Under the pieces are notes generated by a model that ran no database searches, had not been told where the DNA came from, and worked only from the letters and a program-made list of their open reading frames with translations. Below are positions 9,498-18,283 of a DNA stretch of 64,000 nt, in pieces. The stretch is from positions 24,535 through 88,534 of the forward strand of contig CAZRWL010000002.1 of NCBI GenBank assembly GCA_964603935.1. Direction: 5' to 3'. The position numbers and the translations under genes were made by a program. Numbering within the stretch: position 1 is the first letter of the stretch; every line of letters begins with the position of its first letter. This DNA comes from GWB1-37-8 sp964603935 (GTDB lineage Bacteria; Patescibacteriota; Microgenomatia; Levybacterales; UBA12049).

Positions 9498-9526
9498 ATT
9501 TTACAACATCTCCTCTTGATTGACAA
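9498..9526 (-). promoter_or_regulatory. Sigma-70-type promoter of tRNA-Val and the GT4 gene
   Basis: -35 TTGTCA (9526-9521), a 17-nt spacer, and -10 TAAAAT (9503-9498), ending 10 nt before the first tRNA base. The transcript would start about 4 nt before the tRNA and run into the GT4 gene. Confidence 0.75.
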
Positions 9527-10115
9527 AGAAAAGGAAATCATAGACAATAAACTCATGGAGTTTTTGAGAAAAACATACGCCTTTTTGATGGATACAGTCC
9601 AGACTCTTGTTCTAATTTCTGCTGCTTTTCTTGTTGTATACGTTTTTTTGTTCAGGCCATTTCAGGTTAGCGGAAATTCTATGCATCCGACATTCCTAAA
9701 CAAAGAGTATATCCTGACCAATTTGATAACTTTGCGATTTGGCAAACCAAAATTAGGGGATGTTATAGTATTCAAAGCTCCAAACGACCCGGAAAAAGAT
9801 TATATAAAACGCGTAATAGGTATTCCAGGAGATACGGTTTTTATTAGGAATGGTGAAGTATATGTAAATAATAATTTGCTTAATGAACGCGCATACCTTC
9901 AGCCAACAGTCAAAACATACGGAGGGTCATTCCTCAAAGAAGAGCAATCGGTCACCGTACCAGCTGAATCTTATTTTGTAATAGGAGATAACCGTCCCGG
10001 CAGTTCCGACTCAAGGGAATGGGGATTTCTTCCTGCCAAAAATTTAATTGGACAATCCTTTTTTGTCTATTGGCCTTTGGACAAAATACAAGTAATTAAA
10101 AACCCTTATAGGTAG
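9516..10115 (+). CDS. lepB: Signal peptidase I
   Basis: 199 aa. A membrane helix (about residues 28-46) is followed by the catalytic-Ser box (Ser55 in SGNSMHP) and the general-base Lys98 in DYIKRVIGIPGD; the later GDNRPGSSDSREWG box is also intact. It cleaves signal peptides of exported proteins at the outer face of the membrane. The reading starts with TTG at 9516. ATG at 9555 (residue 14) is a plausible alternative that keeps the helix and active site. Divergent from tRNA-Val, whose promoter overlaps this 5' end. Converges with parB. Confidence 0.92.
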   Translation: MIDKEKEIIDNKLMEFLRKTYAFLMDTVQTLVLISAAFLVVYVFLFRPFQVSGNSMHPTFLNKEYILTNLITLRFGKPKLGDVIVFKAPNDPEKDYIKRVIGIPGDTVFIRNGEVYVNNNLLNERAYLQPTVKTYGGSFLKEEQSVTVPAESYFVIGDNRPGSSDSREWGFLPAKNLIGQSFFVYWPLDKIQVIKNPYR

Positions 10116-10121
10116 CATCCA

Positions 10122-10949
10122 TCATTCTCCGGACAGAATTTTGCTTATTGTCTTTATTTTAGGACCTGTAATCTCCACATCTCCGTTTACTTCAATTAAT
10201 ATTCTTGCTTTCTTGCTTGACTGAAAAATCGCAACCCTGTCAAGCTTGTATTTTTTGGCAATATTTTGCGCCATTAAATCCAACTCAGGAACCCAAAGCT
10301 TGTCTGTTACCGCGCGAGGCTCTCTTTTCTCAATCTCCCCTTTAACTTTTCTAGCCTCCTCTTCCGTTTGTCTGACAGTGCTATTTTCCCGAAGTATCCT
10401 TCTAAACAAATCGAGCATCAAATTCGTATCTCCAAGCGAAATAAGAGGACGGACATGCCCTTCCGTAATTACTCCTGCGACAAGAGCGTCTTTAATTGCA
10501 TCGGGAAGAGACAATAATCTAATCGTATTTGAAACTGTAGGAGCGCTTTTCCCAACCCTTCTGGCAACCTCATTTGTTCCCATACCAAATTCATCAATTA
10601 ATCTTTTGTATGCAAGAGCTCTTTCGATTGGATTAAGGTCTTCTCTTTGGACATTCTCAACAATAGACATTTCAAGCATGCCTTGAGGGGTAGTGTTTTT
10701 GACCACAACCGGCACTTTGGAAAGCCCCAAAATCTTCGCCGCTCTCCAACGCCTTTCCCCAGCGATAATCTGATATCCTGCAGGCGTTCTGGCAACAACC
10801 AGAGGCTCAAGAATACCCTGTTCTCTTATTGAATCAACTAAGTCGTTCAGAGAAGCCGGCGCTATTACTCCACGGGGCTGAAGAGGATTGGCTTGAAGCA
10901 TGTTGATTTCAAGCTCATGAATTGTCTCGTTCGTATTAGTATTGTCCAT
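10122..10949 (-). CDS. parB: ParB/Spo0J-family chromosome partitioning protein
   Basis: 275 aa. The N-terminal ParB/sulfiredoxin-like CTPase domain has NPLQPRG and the GERRWRAAKILG box near residue 65, followed by ENVQREDLNPIERA and the helix-turn-helix GTNEVARRVGKSAPTVSN, which binds parS. The C-terminal 70 aa would dimerise. No parA lies next to it; instead it follows rplU and rpmA in a minus-strand operon with a 9-nt gap. I saw no parS palindrome, but such a search by eye is weak. Confidence 0.88.
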   Translation of the reverse strand: MDNTNTNETIHELEINMLQANPLQPRGVIAPASLNDLVDSIREQGILEPLVVARTPAGYQIIAGERRWRAAKILGLSKVPVVVKNTTPQGMLEMSIVENVQREDLNPIERALAYKRLIDEFGMGTNEVARRVGKSAPTVSNTIRLLSLPDAIKDALVAGVITEGHVRPLISLGDTNLMLDLFRRILRENSTVRQTEEEARKVKGEIEKREPRAVTDKLWVPELDLMAQNIAKKYKLDRVAIFQSSKKARILIEVNGDVEITGPKIKTISKILSGE

Positions 10950-10958
10950 ACACAGTTG

Positions 10959-11213
10959 TTACTGCAGGCTTAGAACCTCCGCAATTCTCCTGCCTTTTGC
11001 AATTTTAAAATTTACAACACCGTCTCTTACGGCAAAAAGAGTGTAATCATTCCCCATAGAAACACCCTGTCCTGCAAAAAGTTTCGTTCCTTTCTGCCGT
11101 ATAATAATATTGCCTTTTAGAATCTTAGCTCCTCCATATATCTTAACGCCGAGACGTTTTGACCTGGAGTCCCTATTTCCTTTTACCGAACCTTGTGCTT
11201 TTGTATGAGCCAT
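10959..11213 (-). CDS. rpmA: 50S ribosomal protein L27
   Basis: 84 aa, normal length. The start AHTKAQGSVKGNRDS and the VKIYGGAKILKGNIIIRQKG core are diagnostic of L27, which reaches the peptidyl-transferase centre. No cleavable N-terminal extension of the Firmicutes type is present. Lies 31 nt after rplU, the standard rplU-rpmA pair. Confidence 0.96.
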   Translation of the reverse strand: MAHTKAQGSVKGNRDSRSKRLGVKIYGGAKILKGNIIIRQKGTKLFAGQGVSMGNDYTLFAVRDGVVNFKIAKGRRIAEVLSLQ

Positions 11214-11244
11214 ATTGTTGTCGTGAAAACTATTTTATATTACG

Positions 11245-11571
11245 TTAAATTTTCACAGATGTCAAGATGTCAAGAATTTTAATTTTTGTTAAATATTGCC
11301 TGTGTCCCGTTACTCTTCTGTATTTAGCTTTGGCCTTAAATTTGGAAACTCTGATTTTGTCGCCTTTCAAATGCTCCAGAACTTCGGCCTTAACCGTAAT
11401 TTTTGAAACTTTAGGCTTACCTATTTTTAGAGCTCCGTTGGAAACATACAAAAGAACGTCCTCAATGGAAAATTTTTCCCCAACTTTAGGAGTAAGTCTT
11501 TCTACCTCAATTATCGTGTCTTTGGAAACCTTATACTGCTTGCCGCCTGTTCTTATGATCGCGTATTCCAT
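11245..11571 (-). CDS. rplU: 50S ribosomal protein L21
   Basis: 108 aa. EYAIIRTGGKQYKVSKDT at the N-terminus and KFKAKAKYRRVTGHRQ at the C-terminus are diagnostic; L21 binds 23S rRNA. The start lies 8 nt after a TGGTATAAT extended -10, so the mRNA is nearly leaderless. First gene of rplU-rpmA-parB, following rodA. Confidence 0.96.
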   Translation of the reverse strand: MEYAIIRTGGKQYKVSKDTIIEVERLTPKVGEKFSIEDVLLYVSNGALKIGKPKVSKITVKAEVLEHLKGDKIRVSKFKAKAKYRRVTGHRQYLTKIKILDILTSVKI

Positions 11572-11579
11572 AAAAATTG

Positions 11580-11588
11580 ATTATACCA
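11580..11588 (-). promoter_or_regulatory. Extended -10 promoter of rplU
   Basis: TGG TATAAT between the rodA stop and rplU, ending 8 nt before the ATG. The -35 is poor, as expected for an extended -10 promoter. Confidence 0.6.
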
Positions 11589-11594
11589 AAAATT

Positions 11595-12671
11595 TTACCT
11601 AATTTCCAGAACTCTTTTCGAAACTTGGCGTTTGCTCATTGAGCAAAGTATACCAAGAAGAATAAAATTTGAAAGAAGCGAACTTCCTCCGTAAGAAACG
11701 AAGGGAAGCGTAATCCCGACGATTGGCAAAAGACCTATATTCATGCCTATATTTATAAAAAACTGAAAAAAAATCAAAGAGAAAGCCACAATTGAAAAAA
11801 CCTTACAAAATAAATCATCTTGATTCAAGAAAATCATAAAAATTTTGTATAGTAAAAACACAAAAGTTAAAATCATCAAGACCGATCCAATCATCCCTAA
11901 TTCCTCCGAGAATGTTGCAAAGATAAAATCGGTGTGTCTCTCCGGCAAAAATCTAAGAACCGATTGAGTCCCAAGTCCCAAGCCCCGGCCGAAGAGCATT
12001 CCCGAACCAACTGTGATAATTGACTGAATTGCGTTATAGGAAAATCCTAAAGGGTCGCTGGGATTGAAAAAGGTGAAGATCCGCTGTTTTTGGTAATCAT
12101 GTAAAAACCTAAAAAATATTGGAAAAATGCCAATCACAAAAATTAACGCTCCGGCAAAAAATCGCAAAGGAAAACCAAAGACAATAAAAGCTAAAACAGC
12201 AGATAACAAGTATACGGAAGCGCTTCCCAAATCCGGCTGAAGAAATATCAGGAAAAATATGGGCATCAAAAAACACGTTCCCAGAAAAAGAGTTTTCAAA
12301 GAATAATTATTTCGGGAAGAAAGATATGAAGAGAGACAAATTGCCAAAAAAGGTTTCAAGAGTTCTGAAAATTGTACTCTGAAACCCAAAAGCTCTAACC
12401 ACCTCACCGAACCCCTGCTTTCAATCCCAACAACCAACACTATAAGCAATAAAACAAGGGAAATCGCATATATCGGTATCGAGTACAACTTAATAGCCTC
12501 ATAATTAGTCTGGGAAAAAAACAAAAAAGCAATAATCCCAATTATAAGGAAAAAAAACTGATTTTTAAAAAGCGAGAAATCGATTGAAAAAAGAGTGGTA
12601 AGGCTTAGAATAACCAAAATAACCACAGGAGCTATCAGGCTCCAATCGACATCGAACAGGTATTTTTTCAT
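11595..12671 (-). CDS. rodA: RodA/FtsW-family SEDS peptidoglycan polymerase
   Basis: 358 aa with about ten membrane helices. SEDS features: RGSVRWLELLGFRVQFSELLKP near residue 90, LQPDLGSASV near 145 with the catalytic-type Asp, and GIGLGTQSVLRFLPERHTDFIFA-like sequence near 225, ending with GITLPFVSYGGSS. SEDS proteins polymerise glycan strands from lipid II with a partner transpeptidase. A second SEDS gene (ftsW) is in the division operon, so this copy is called RodA. Start overlaps ileS by 4 nt (ATGA). Confidence 0.88.
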   Translation of the reverse strand: MKKYLFDVDWSLIAPVVILVILSLTTLFSIDFSLFKNQFFFLIIGIIAFLFFSQTNYEAIKLYSIPIYAISLVLLLIVLVVGIESRGSVRWLELLGFRVQFSELLKPFLAICLSSYLSSRNNYSLKTLFLGTCFLMPIFFLIFLQPDLGSASVYLLSAVLAFIVFGFPLRFFAGALIFVIGIFPIFFRFLHDYQKQRIFTFFNPSDPLGFSYNAIQSIITVGSGMLFGRGLGLGTQSVLRFLPERHTDFIFATFSEELGMIGSVLMILTFVFLLYKIFMIFLNQDDLFCKVFSIVAFSLIFFQFFINIGMNIGLLPIVGITLPFVSYGGSSLLSNFILLGILCSMSKRQVSKRVLEIR

Positions 12672-15496
12672 TTACTAACAACCAGAAACTCATCTCCCTT
12701 TTGCAAATCCCCGACTAAGGCATTTTTCTTTATGTAATCTTCAAATGCCGCGGGCCAGCTTTTCAAAACAACATTTACTTTTTCATCTAACGTTGTCTCT
12801 AAGCGCTTCCTTTCTTTCTGAATTTCTCTGACAATATCTCTTGCCTCTCCTTCTTCTTTTAATTGCTTTGTTAAACTTGTATCAAGAACAACCGACATCC
12901 CTCCTTTTCCTTCTTCGAAAATTATTTTTTTTATGTTCGTTTCATCTTTAACTAGACATAACACCGCATCTCTAATTTTTAATTTCGAATTATAAATTTT
13001 TAATTTAGCTAAGGGCTGTCTAACCTTAATCCCAGCTTCTTTCCTTTTCGCGTGAGCCATTTCTACTATTTTTCTCGCCAAATCCATTTCTTTTTCTAAT
13101 TTATCATCGATTAATCCAACATCAGCTTTTGGAAAATTTGATAAATGCACAGATTCCTCCCCTGTTAGATTTCTGTATATTTCTTCCGTAATAAATGGGA
13201 TTAACGGGGCAAGAACCTGACAGTATGTTTTCAAAACAAAATACAAAGTGCTATAAAAACTATCTTTATCTTTCAGGTCATCTGCAGCCGGACCGACCCT
13301 ATCCCTGCTTCTTCTTAAATACCACAAAGATAAATCATTAATAAAAACCAACGCTTGATCAACTATTTCAGGCGTATTGAATGCTTCGTATCCTTTGTCA
13401 ATTATATTTTTAACGTTACCGTTAAACCTTGACAGTATCCACTTATCCAAAACTTTTTCTGATTTTAAATCAATTTCCGAAAGAACCCACTTATCTATAA
13501 GCGCATTGGAAACAAAAAAATTATAAACATTCCAAAGTATCAGAAGTATTCCCCGCACTTGATTTCTGTATGGATCTTCTGCGATCAGCATGTCTTCTCC
13601 GTTCATAACAGGACTGCCCATTAGATAAAGTCTCAAAGCGTCTCCTCCGTATTTCTCAATCATTTCTTTCGGATCAGGATAGTTGCCGTAATTTTTGCTC
13701 ATTTTTCTTCCATCTGTTCCCAAAACAACTCCTTCAACCAAAACATTTTTTGCCAGAATATTTAATCCGTCTTTTCTTAAATCCAAAGCATTAGCTATGA
13801 TATGCAAAATCGAAAACCATGCCCTGATTTGTCCTGTATATTCCCCTATAAAATCAGGCGGATAAAATTCCTCTATCTTTTCTGCAGTATTAAACGGATA
13901 ATGTCTTTCTCCGAAAGAAGCGCTGCCTGCCTCTATCCAGCTGTCCAAGACTTCAGGAACTCTTTTGGCAGTTTCTCCGCACTTTGCGCAATTAACGGTA
14001 ACCGCATCAATTTCCGGTTTGTGTAAATCCGTAATTTTTTTGCCTGATTTTTCTTCCAGCTCCTTGATTGATCCCGGAACAAAACGTTCCCCGCATCCGC
14101 ACTCCCAAACAGGAATAGGCGAACCCCAAAATCTGCTTCTTGAAATGTTCCAGTCCGGCGCGTTCTCAATACTTTTCGCAAATCTTCCATGCTTAAAATG
14201 GCCCGGATACCAATTGACAGAATCATTGGATTTTCGCATTTTGTCTTTTAGCTTATTCAGATCAACATACCACGCATTTTGAGGAGAATAGTAAAGTCTG
14301 GTATGGCATCGCCAACACAAAGGGACATTATGCATCAATACTTCATCCTTATAGATAAGTCCTCTTTTTTTCAAATCATTGTTAACTGCTTTATTGGCTT
14401 TCAAGTAATACATTCCGCCGAACTGCGGCACTTCTTTTCTTATTGTCCCCTCCTCATCAACGTGCATTTCAATATGAATGTTATTTTCAAGTGATGCCTT
14501 CAAATCTTCTTCCCCATACGCTGCAATCGTTACCACTCCGGTTCCTTCTTCCGCAGTTACAAAATCTCCCGGAATAATCACGAAAGCTTTTTTTCCTTCA
14601 TCTATTTCGTAGTAATCGTAATGAGGAATAAATTTTTTCCCAATCAACTTTTCCCCCTTAAATTCCGCTACAATGTCATGCTGAACTTGTTTCAGCATCT
14701 TAATTGTTGATTTAGCGAGTATATAATATTCGTTTCCCTCTCTCACTTTTACATACGTTAATTTTGGGTTAACTGCAAGAGCAGGAGTAACGATCTTATT
14801 CCAGGGAGTAGTTGACCAAGCAAGAATATAGGTATTTTTTTCATCTTTTAATTCATATTTATAAACGGTTGCTGCGTCCGGAACTTCCTTGTAATTGTCT
14901 GCGTCCATCGCCACTTCAAAGTTGGAAATCGGAGTTGAACAATGAGGGCAATAGAGGGAAACGCGGAAACCTTTATAAACATATCCCTTTTCGTACATTT
15001 GCTTGAAAACCCACATTACGGATTCCATGTAATCGATATCCATTGTTCTGTAAGCGTTCTTAAAATCCACCCAGCGTCCGATATGATCAATGTACCATTC
15101 CCATTCGCCTGAAACATCTTTGACATAAAGCTTGCATTCGTCAACAAATTTCTTCACTCCGACTTTTTCTGCAATTTCTTTTTTGCTTTTAAGACCTAAT
15201 TTCACTTCAACCTTGTTTTCTGCAGGCAAACCATGACAATCCCATCCCCAAACTCTTCTGACTTGGTATCCCTGCATGGTTTTATAGCGGGGAAACAAGT
15301 CTTTCGGAAGACTTGACAGAAGGCTTCCGTAATGAGGCATCCCTGTTACGAAAGGCGGACCGTCTAAAATAGTCCATTTGCCCTTTGGCGCTTTTTTTGC
15401 GACAGATTTTTCAAAAATTTTATTCTCCTTCCAGTATTTTAATATTTCCTCTTCGAGTTTTGGAAAATTTACGTTGGGATTTACAGGCTTAAACAT
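12668..15496 (-). CDS. ileS: Isoleucyl-tRNA synthetase (eukaryote-like type)
   Basis: 942 aa class I synthetase. The HIGH-type motif is HYGS (residues 55-58); the KMSKS-type motif is KMSKN in GRKMSKNYGNYPD. The editing domain contains ILAWSTTPWN. WNISRSRFWGSPIPVWEC with a Cys cluster and the C-terminal anticodon domain LSLWYLRRSRDRVG fit the ileS2/eukaryotic group, often mupirocin-insensitive. Two repeat insertions lie inside: a half copy of the hairpin element (14674-14699) and a five-unit 7-nt array (12974-13008, KLKIYNSKLKI). The promoter predicts a leaderless mRNA. In an operon with rodA. Confidence 0.95.
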   Translation of the reverse strand: MFKPVNPNVNFPKLEEEILKYWKENKIFEKSVAKKAPKGKWTILDGPPFVTGMPHYGSLLSSLPKDLFPRYKTMQGYQVRRVWGWDCHGLPAENKVEVKLGLKSKKEIAEKVGVKKFVDECKLYVKDVSGEWEWYIDHIGRWVDFKNAYRTMDIDYMESVMWVFKQMYEKGYVYKGFRVSLYCPHCSTPISNFEVAMDADNYKEVPDAATVYKYELKDEKNTYILAWSTTPWNKIVTPALAVNPKLTYVKVREGNEYYILAKSTIKMLKQVQHDIVAEFKGEKLIGKKFIPHYDYYEIDEGKKAFVIIPGDFVTAEEGTGVVTIAAYGEEDLKASLENNIHIEMHVDEEGTIRKEVPQFGGMYYLKANKAVNNDLKKRGLIYKDEVLMHNVPLCWRCHTRLYYSPQNAWYVDLNKLKDKMRKSNDSVNWYPGHFKHGRFAKSIENAPDWNISRSRFWGSPIPVWECGCGERFVPGSIKELEEKSGKKITDLHKPEIDAVTVNCAKCGETAKRVPEVLDSWIEAGSASFGERHYPFNTAEKIEEFYPPDFIGEYTGQIRAWFSILHIIANALDLRKDGLNILAKNVLVEGVVLGTDGRKMSKNYGNYPDPKEMIEKYGGDALRLYLMGSPVMNGEDMLIAEDPYRNQVRGILLILWNVYNFFVSNALIDKWVLSEIDLKSEKVLDKWILSRFNGNVKNIIDKGYEAFNTPEIVDQALVFINDLSLWYLRRSRDRVGPAADDLKDKDSFYSTLYFVLKTYCQVLAPLIPFITEEIYRNLTGEESVHLSNFPKADVGLIDDKLEKEMDLARKIVEMAHAKRKEAGIKVRQPLAKLKIYNSKLKIRDAVLCLVKDETNIKKIIFEEGKGGMSVVLDTSLTKQLKEEGEARDIVREIQKERKRLETTLDEKVNVVLKSWPAAFEDYIKKNALVGDLQKGDEFLVVSK
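12974..13008. repeat. 7-nt minisatellite inside ileS
   Basis: Five consecutive heptamers each beginning AATT. Read in frame as KLKIYNSKLKI in the C-terminal part of IleRS, where length variation is probably tolerated. Confidence 0.7.
14674..14699. repeat. Half copy of the hairpin element inside ileS
   Basis: Starts TGTCATGCTGAAC and folds as ATGCTGAA/TTCAGCAT. Read in frame as LKQVQHD within the editing region. Matches one arm of the 64-bp elements at 49778 and 59177. Confidence 0.65.
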
Positions 15497-15503
15497 AAGG
15501 TTA

Positions 15504-15532
15504 ATTGTATCCTAAAAGCTAATTTTGTTCAA
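15504..15532 (-). promoter_or_regulatory. Promoter of ileS-rodA
   Basis: -35 TTGAAC, a 17-nt spacer, -10 TACAAT, ending 7 nt before the ileS ATG. The predicted start of transcription is essentially the A of the start codon, so a leaderless mRNA is expected; no Shine-Dalgarno is possible. Confidence 0.7.
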
Positions 15533-15558
15533 GACAGCTTACTGACGTAATTCAAATA

Positions 15559-15587
15559 TTGAACAGTCTCTTTATTTATTATAGAAT
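15559..15587 (+). promoter_or_regulatory. Upstream plus-strand promoter
   Basis: -35 TTGAAC, a 17-nt spacer, -10 TAGAAT. It would transcribe about 150 nt before the surface-protein gene, possibly as a small RNA or leader. An ATG with a 16-codon ORF lies 11 nt beyond the -10. Confidence 0.55.
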
Positions 15588-15598
15588 TACTGGATATT

Positions 15599-15649
15599 AT
15601 GGGACATATAGAACGCGGAAAATGCCGCGGAGAAAGCCAAAGAGTGTAA
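15599..15649 (+). other. Possible 16-codon micro-ORF
   Basis: ATG 15599 reads MGHIERGKCRGESQRV then TAA. Its ATG has the same 11-nt distance from a -10 box seen at real genes in this window. A CGCGG/CCGCG hairpin lies inside. No family recognised; it could be a leader peptide or chance. Confidence 0.25.
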
Positions 15650-15710
15650 TGTTGCAAAAAGTGAAGGAAAACCCCATTGAAGATTGTCAGTCAGGATTAT
15701 AACCTCTCAC

Positions 15711-15739
15711 TTGACAAAGACTGTCTTATAGTATATAAT
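15711..15739 (+). promoter_or_regulatory. Perfect-consensus sigma-70 promoter of the 822-aa surface protein
   Basis: TTGACA, exactly 17 nt, TATAAT; all twelve positions match consensus. It ends 10 nt before the ATG at 15750, leaving a leader of about 4 nt. Predicts very high expression. Confidence 0.85.
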
Positions 15740-15749
15740 ACGTAGCAAC

Positions 15750-18218
15750 ATGAATTTATTCTCTCAGATAAAAGAAAAGACTTCCTTTCAATGGAAGAAC
15801 TTATATGTCTCAAAACGCAATATTATCATTGTGTCTGTAAGTCTAGTTCTAGCTATCATTACCCTATCCATTCCAACATATATACTTCCGGCAACTAAAG
15901 AGTATGTGCAAGCACAGCAAGTGAAGAAAGATGCAAAAGATTTACAAAAACACCTTCAAACAGCCTCTAGTAAACTAGAGGAGCTAACAGAACTCAGACG
16001 CACATCTCCGTTTAAAACAAAAATTCAAAGTAATAATAATTCAAGTAACAAAAATGATTTAGCAATTGTCGCTGTTGCATATGCGCAATCTCCTTATGAC
16101 GCATCTCAGCTTCAATCATACATTCGACATGCAGAGCAAACAACTACACTAAGTAACGAACTATTAAGTGAGATCGAAGCAATAAAAGAAAATACGGTAA
16201 AACTCCAACAGGAAGCAGGTAATCCCAACCGTTATGTTGATGAGCATTTATATGCAGAGGCATTGCAGGAAGTTAAAGAAACAGACAATACAATTAAAGC
16301 CACGTATGAACTAGCTACCTTTTATTCAGAATATGGAAAAGCTTCTGCTTTATTTGCGACAGGTATTGCACTAGTTGAAATCCAACTTCAGCAAAAACAG
16401 GAAGTCCAAAATTCAGTAGTAGTTGCGCAAAAACAGCTCCAAGATGCAAATGAAATATTAGCATCTATTAACAAAAATGAAGCATTTCCAGAAGACTTAC
16501 GAACAGTGAGCAGTCAAACACAACAAGCATATACTCAGTTATCTCAAGCTCTCTCTCAACTTATATCAGTATCAAAGAAAAATCCTGATACGCAAGTTGT
16601 ATACGTACAACAAGAAATTGTTGGCCAGTTGGCTATAGATTATGAGAAATGGAGAGAAATAGAATCTCAAGTATTGGATCAAGATACGATAAATCGATTT
16701 AATGCCAAAGCAAAAGAGCTTTCCCAAAAGATCGAACAGGCAAATCAGAACCAAGTCTCAAATCTTCAGGTAGTTCTCAAAGTTTTTACCAAAGAAGAAG
16801 CGGTTAACCTTTCATCTAAACCTTCGGGATTTCAAACATTTAGGGGATTTCATATCGATAATTCTAACAATCCAATAGCCTTACCCGGACAAAAAGTAAC
16901 AATTACCAATAAAAAGACGGGCGAAGCTGTCTCAACAACTGACACGCCAAATTTCTTTGCTCACAATCTTACCCCTGGTGTTATGTATCGAGTAGTCGCA
17001 GATCCAATTCCGGGCTATCAAATTTCAAATATGGTCTGTTACAATTGTAGCTCCCCAGCAGCCTATTCCTATAATAATGGTAATGTTTTTGAGATTGATA
17101 TTCCTGAAAATACCTATTATGGTGTTTATTTCAAATACATAAAAGGTGATAATGCACAACGATTGCCCACTACCTCTCCAATACAGATAGACGATTTAGG
17201 AATTTCCATAAGCGGCATACGAACAAACCTTGCAATAAAAGCGGGAGAATCCCAGCCTGCATTCACAATTACATCAACTGGATCTTCTGGAATCTCAATG
17301 TATGGATATCCCACAACCTATGGCCCTGGAATTAATTGGAATATAAGCTCAGCAGGCCTTACTGCTGGCCGATCAATTGAGATAAAAGTGCAAGTTAATA
17401 ATAATATTCCAGCAGGCACATATAAAGGAAGCGCCATTATTATTAGTTACCCATCCCAAAAACGTTATACTATACCTAATATTGAAGTTACTGTACAAAA
17501 AGAAACAACTACTAATCCTACACCAACTTCCGGTTCTAACTCTGATACAACTCCCACACCTACATCAGGAGGTACAACATCACCTACCCCTACCCCAGCA
17601 CAGGCTCCATTTGGCCTTCAAGCAAGTGCTTCTTCCGTAAACCTTACCATAGAAGAAGGAAAAAGCACTAAGGCATTTGATATAACTTCTACTGGCGCAA
17701 CACAATTTTCTCTATACGGATACCCAACAAATTACGGTCCAGGCATAAACTGGTCAGTTTCTTCCGGTGGGATATCAAATGGACAAAGTGTACCAGTAGA
17801 GATTTCAGTAAATAGCGGTATTAATCCTGGCACGTATTCTGGAAATGCAATTGTTAAAGATCAATCGGGAGCACAAATTTCTATTCCAGTAAAAGTTACT
17901 GTTGTTCGCACGCAAGTTTCACGCTTTGTAAAAGTAACCTCCCCAAATGGCGGTGAAGCACTCAAGGTTGGAGATAAAGTTAATATCTCTTGGGAAGGAA
18001 ATGATATTGATAAGTGTAATGTAGGCTATTCATTCGGCCTGGGATCGTTAAATAATATAAATCCCAATGTATCTACGACAGGGAATGGCTCTTATGAGTG
18101 GACTGTAAATATTGGTAATACTGCCAATACACAAGTTAAAATCGATCTGTTGTGCTACAAAACAGGAGTTGGACAAGTAAGTGATCAATCTGACAACTTC
18201 TTTACTGTAAATCCATAG
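15750..18218 (+). CDS. Large anchored surface protein with duplicated beta domains
   Basis: 822 aa. An N-terminal membrane anchor (about 25-47) is followed by a coiled-coil-rich region (about 55-350) rich in Gln, Lys and Glu. Then come a carboxypeptidase-regulatory-like region (FRGFHIDNSNNPIALPGQKV, about 365-460), two copies of a roughly 100-aa beta domain sharing YGYPT.YGPGINW (about 475-580 and 625-720), a Pro/Thr-rich linker between them (PTPTSG repeats), and a C-terminal domain opening VTSPNGGEALKVGDKVNISW like Kre9/KNH domains. An abundant cell-surface or adhesion role is inferred. No sortase motif is seen. Driven by a consensus promoter. Confidence 0.65.
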   Translation: MNLFSQIKEKTSFQWKNLYVSKRNIIIVSVSLVLAIITLSIPTYILPATKEYVQAQQVKKDAKDLQKHLQTASSKLEELTELRRTSPFKTKIQSNNNSSNKNDLAIVAVAYAQSPYDASQLQSYIRHAEQTTTLSNELLSEIEAIKENTVKLQQEAGNPNRYVDEHLYAEALQEVKETDNTIKATYELATFYSEYGKASALFATGIALVEIQLQQKQEVQNSVVVAQKQLQDANEILASINKNEAFPEDLRTVSSQTQQAYTQLSQALSQLISVSKKNPDTQVVYVQQEIVGQLAIDYEKWREIESQVLDQDTINRFNAKAKELSQKIEQANQNQVSNLQVVLKVFTKEEAVNLSSKPSGFQTFRGFHIDNSNNPIALPGQKVTITNKKTGEAVSTTDTPNFFAHNLTPGVMYRVVADPIPGYQISNMVCYNCSSPAAYSYNNGNVFEIDIPENTYYGVYFKYIKGDNAQRLPTTSPIQIDDLGISISGIRTNLAIKAGESQPAFTITSTGSSGISMYGYPTTYGPGINWNISSAGLTAGRSIEIKVQVNNNIPAGTYKGSAIIISYPSQKRYTIPNIEVTVQKETTTNPTPTSGSNSDTTPTPTSGGTTSPTPTPAQAPFGLQASASSVNLTIEEGKSTKAFDITSTGATQFSLYGYPTNYGPGINWSVSSGGISNGQSVPVEISVNSGINPGTYSGNAIVKDQSGAQISIPVKVTVVRTQVSRFVKVTSPNGGEALKVGDKVNISWEGNDIDKCNVGYSFGLGSLNNINPNVSTTGNGSYEWTVNIGNTANTQVKIDLLCYKTGVGQVSDQSDNFFTVNP

Positions 18219-18283
18219 CCTATACTTATTATATTAGAGCCAAGATGCGCAAACCAGACCTACGCTATTTCTTGCATGCCGGC

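Noticed and set aside
10122..10949. Replication origin or parS cluster near parB
   Set aside because: No parA, dnaA or dnaN nearby and no parS-like palindrome recognised by eye.
13802..14494. Antisense open frames over ileS and similar long shadows over ftsA, murG and glmS
   Set aside because: They mirror real genes, lack promoters or family motifs, and have biased composition typical of antisense frames.
15497..15749. T-box or other riboswitch controlling ileS
   Set aside because: The ileS promoter ends 7 nt before its ATG, leaving no leader, and no T-box sequence is seen.
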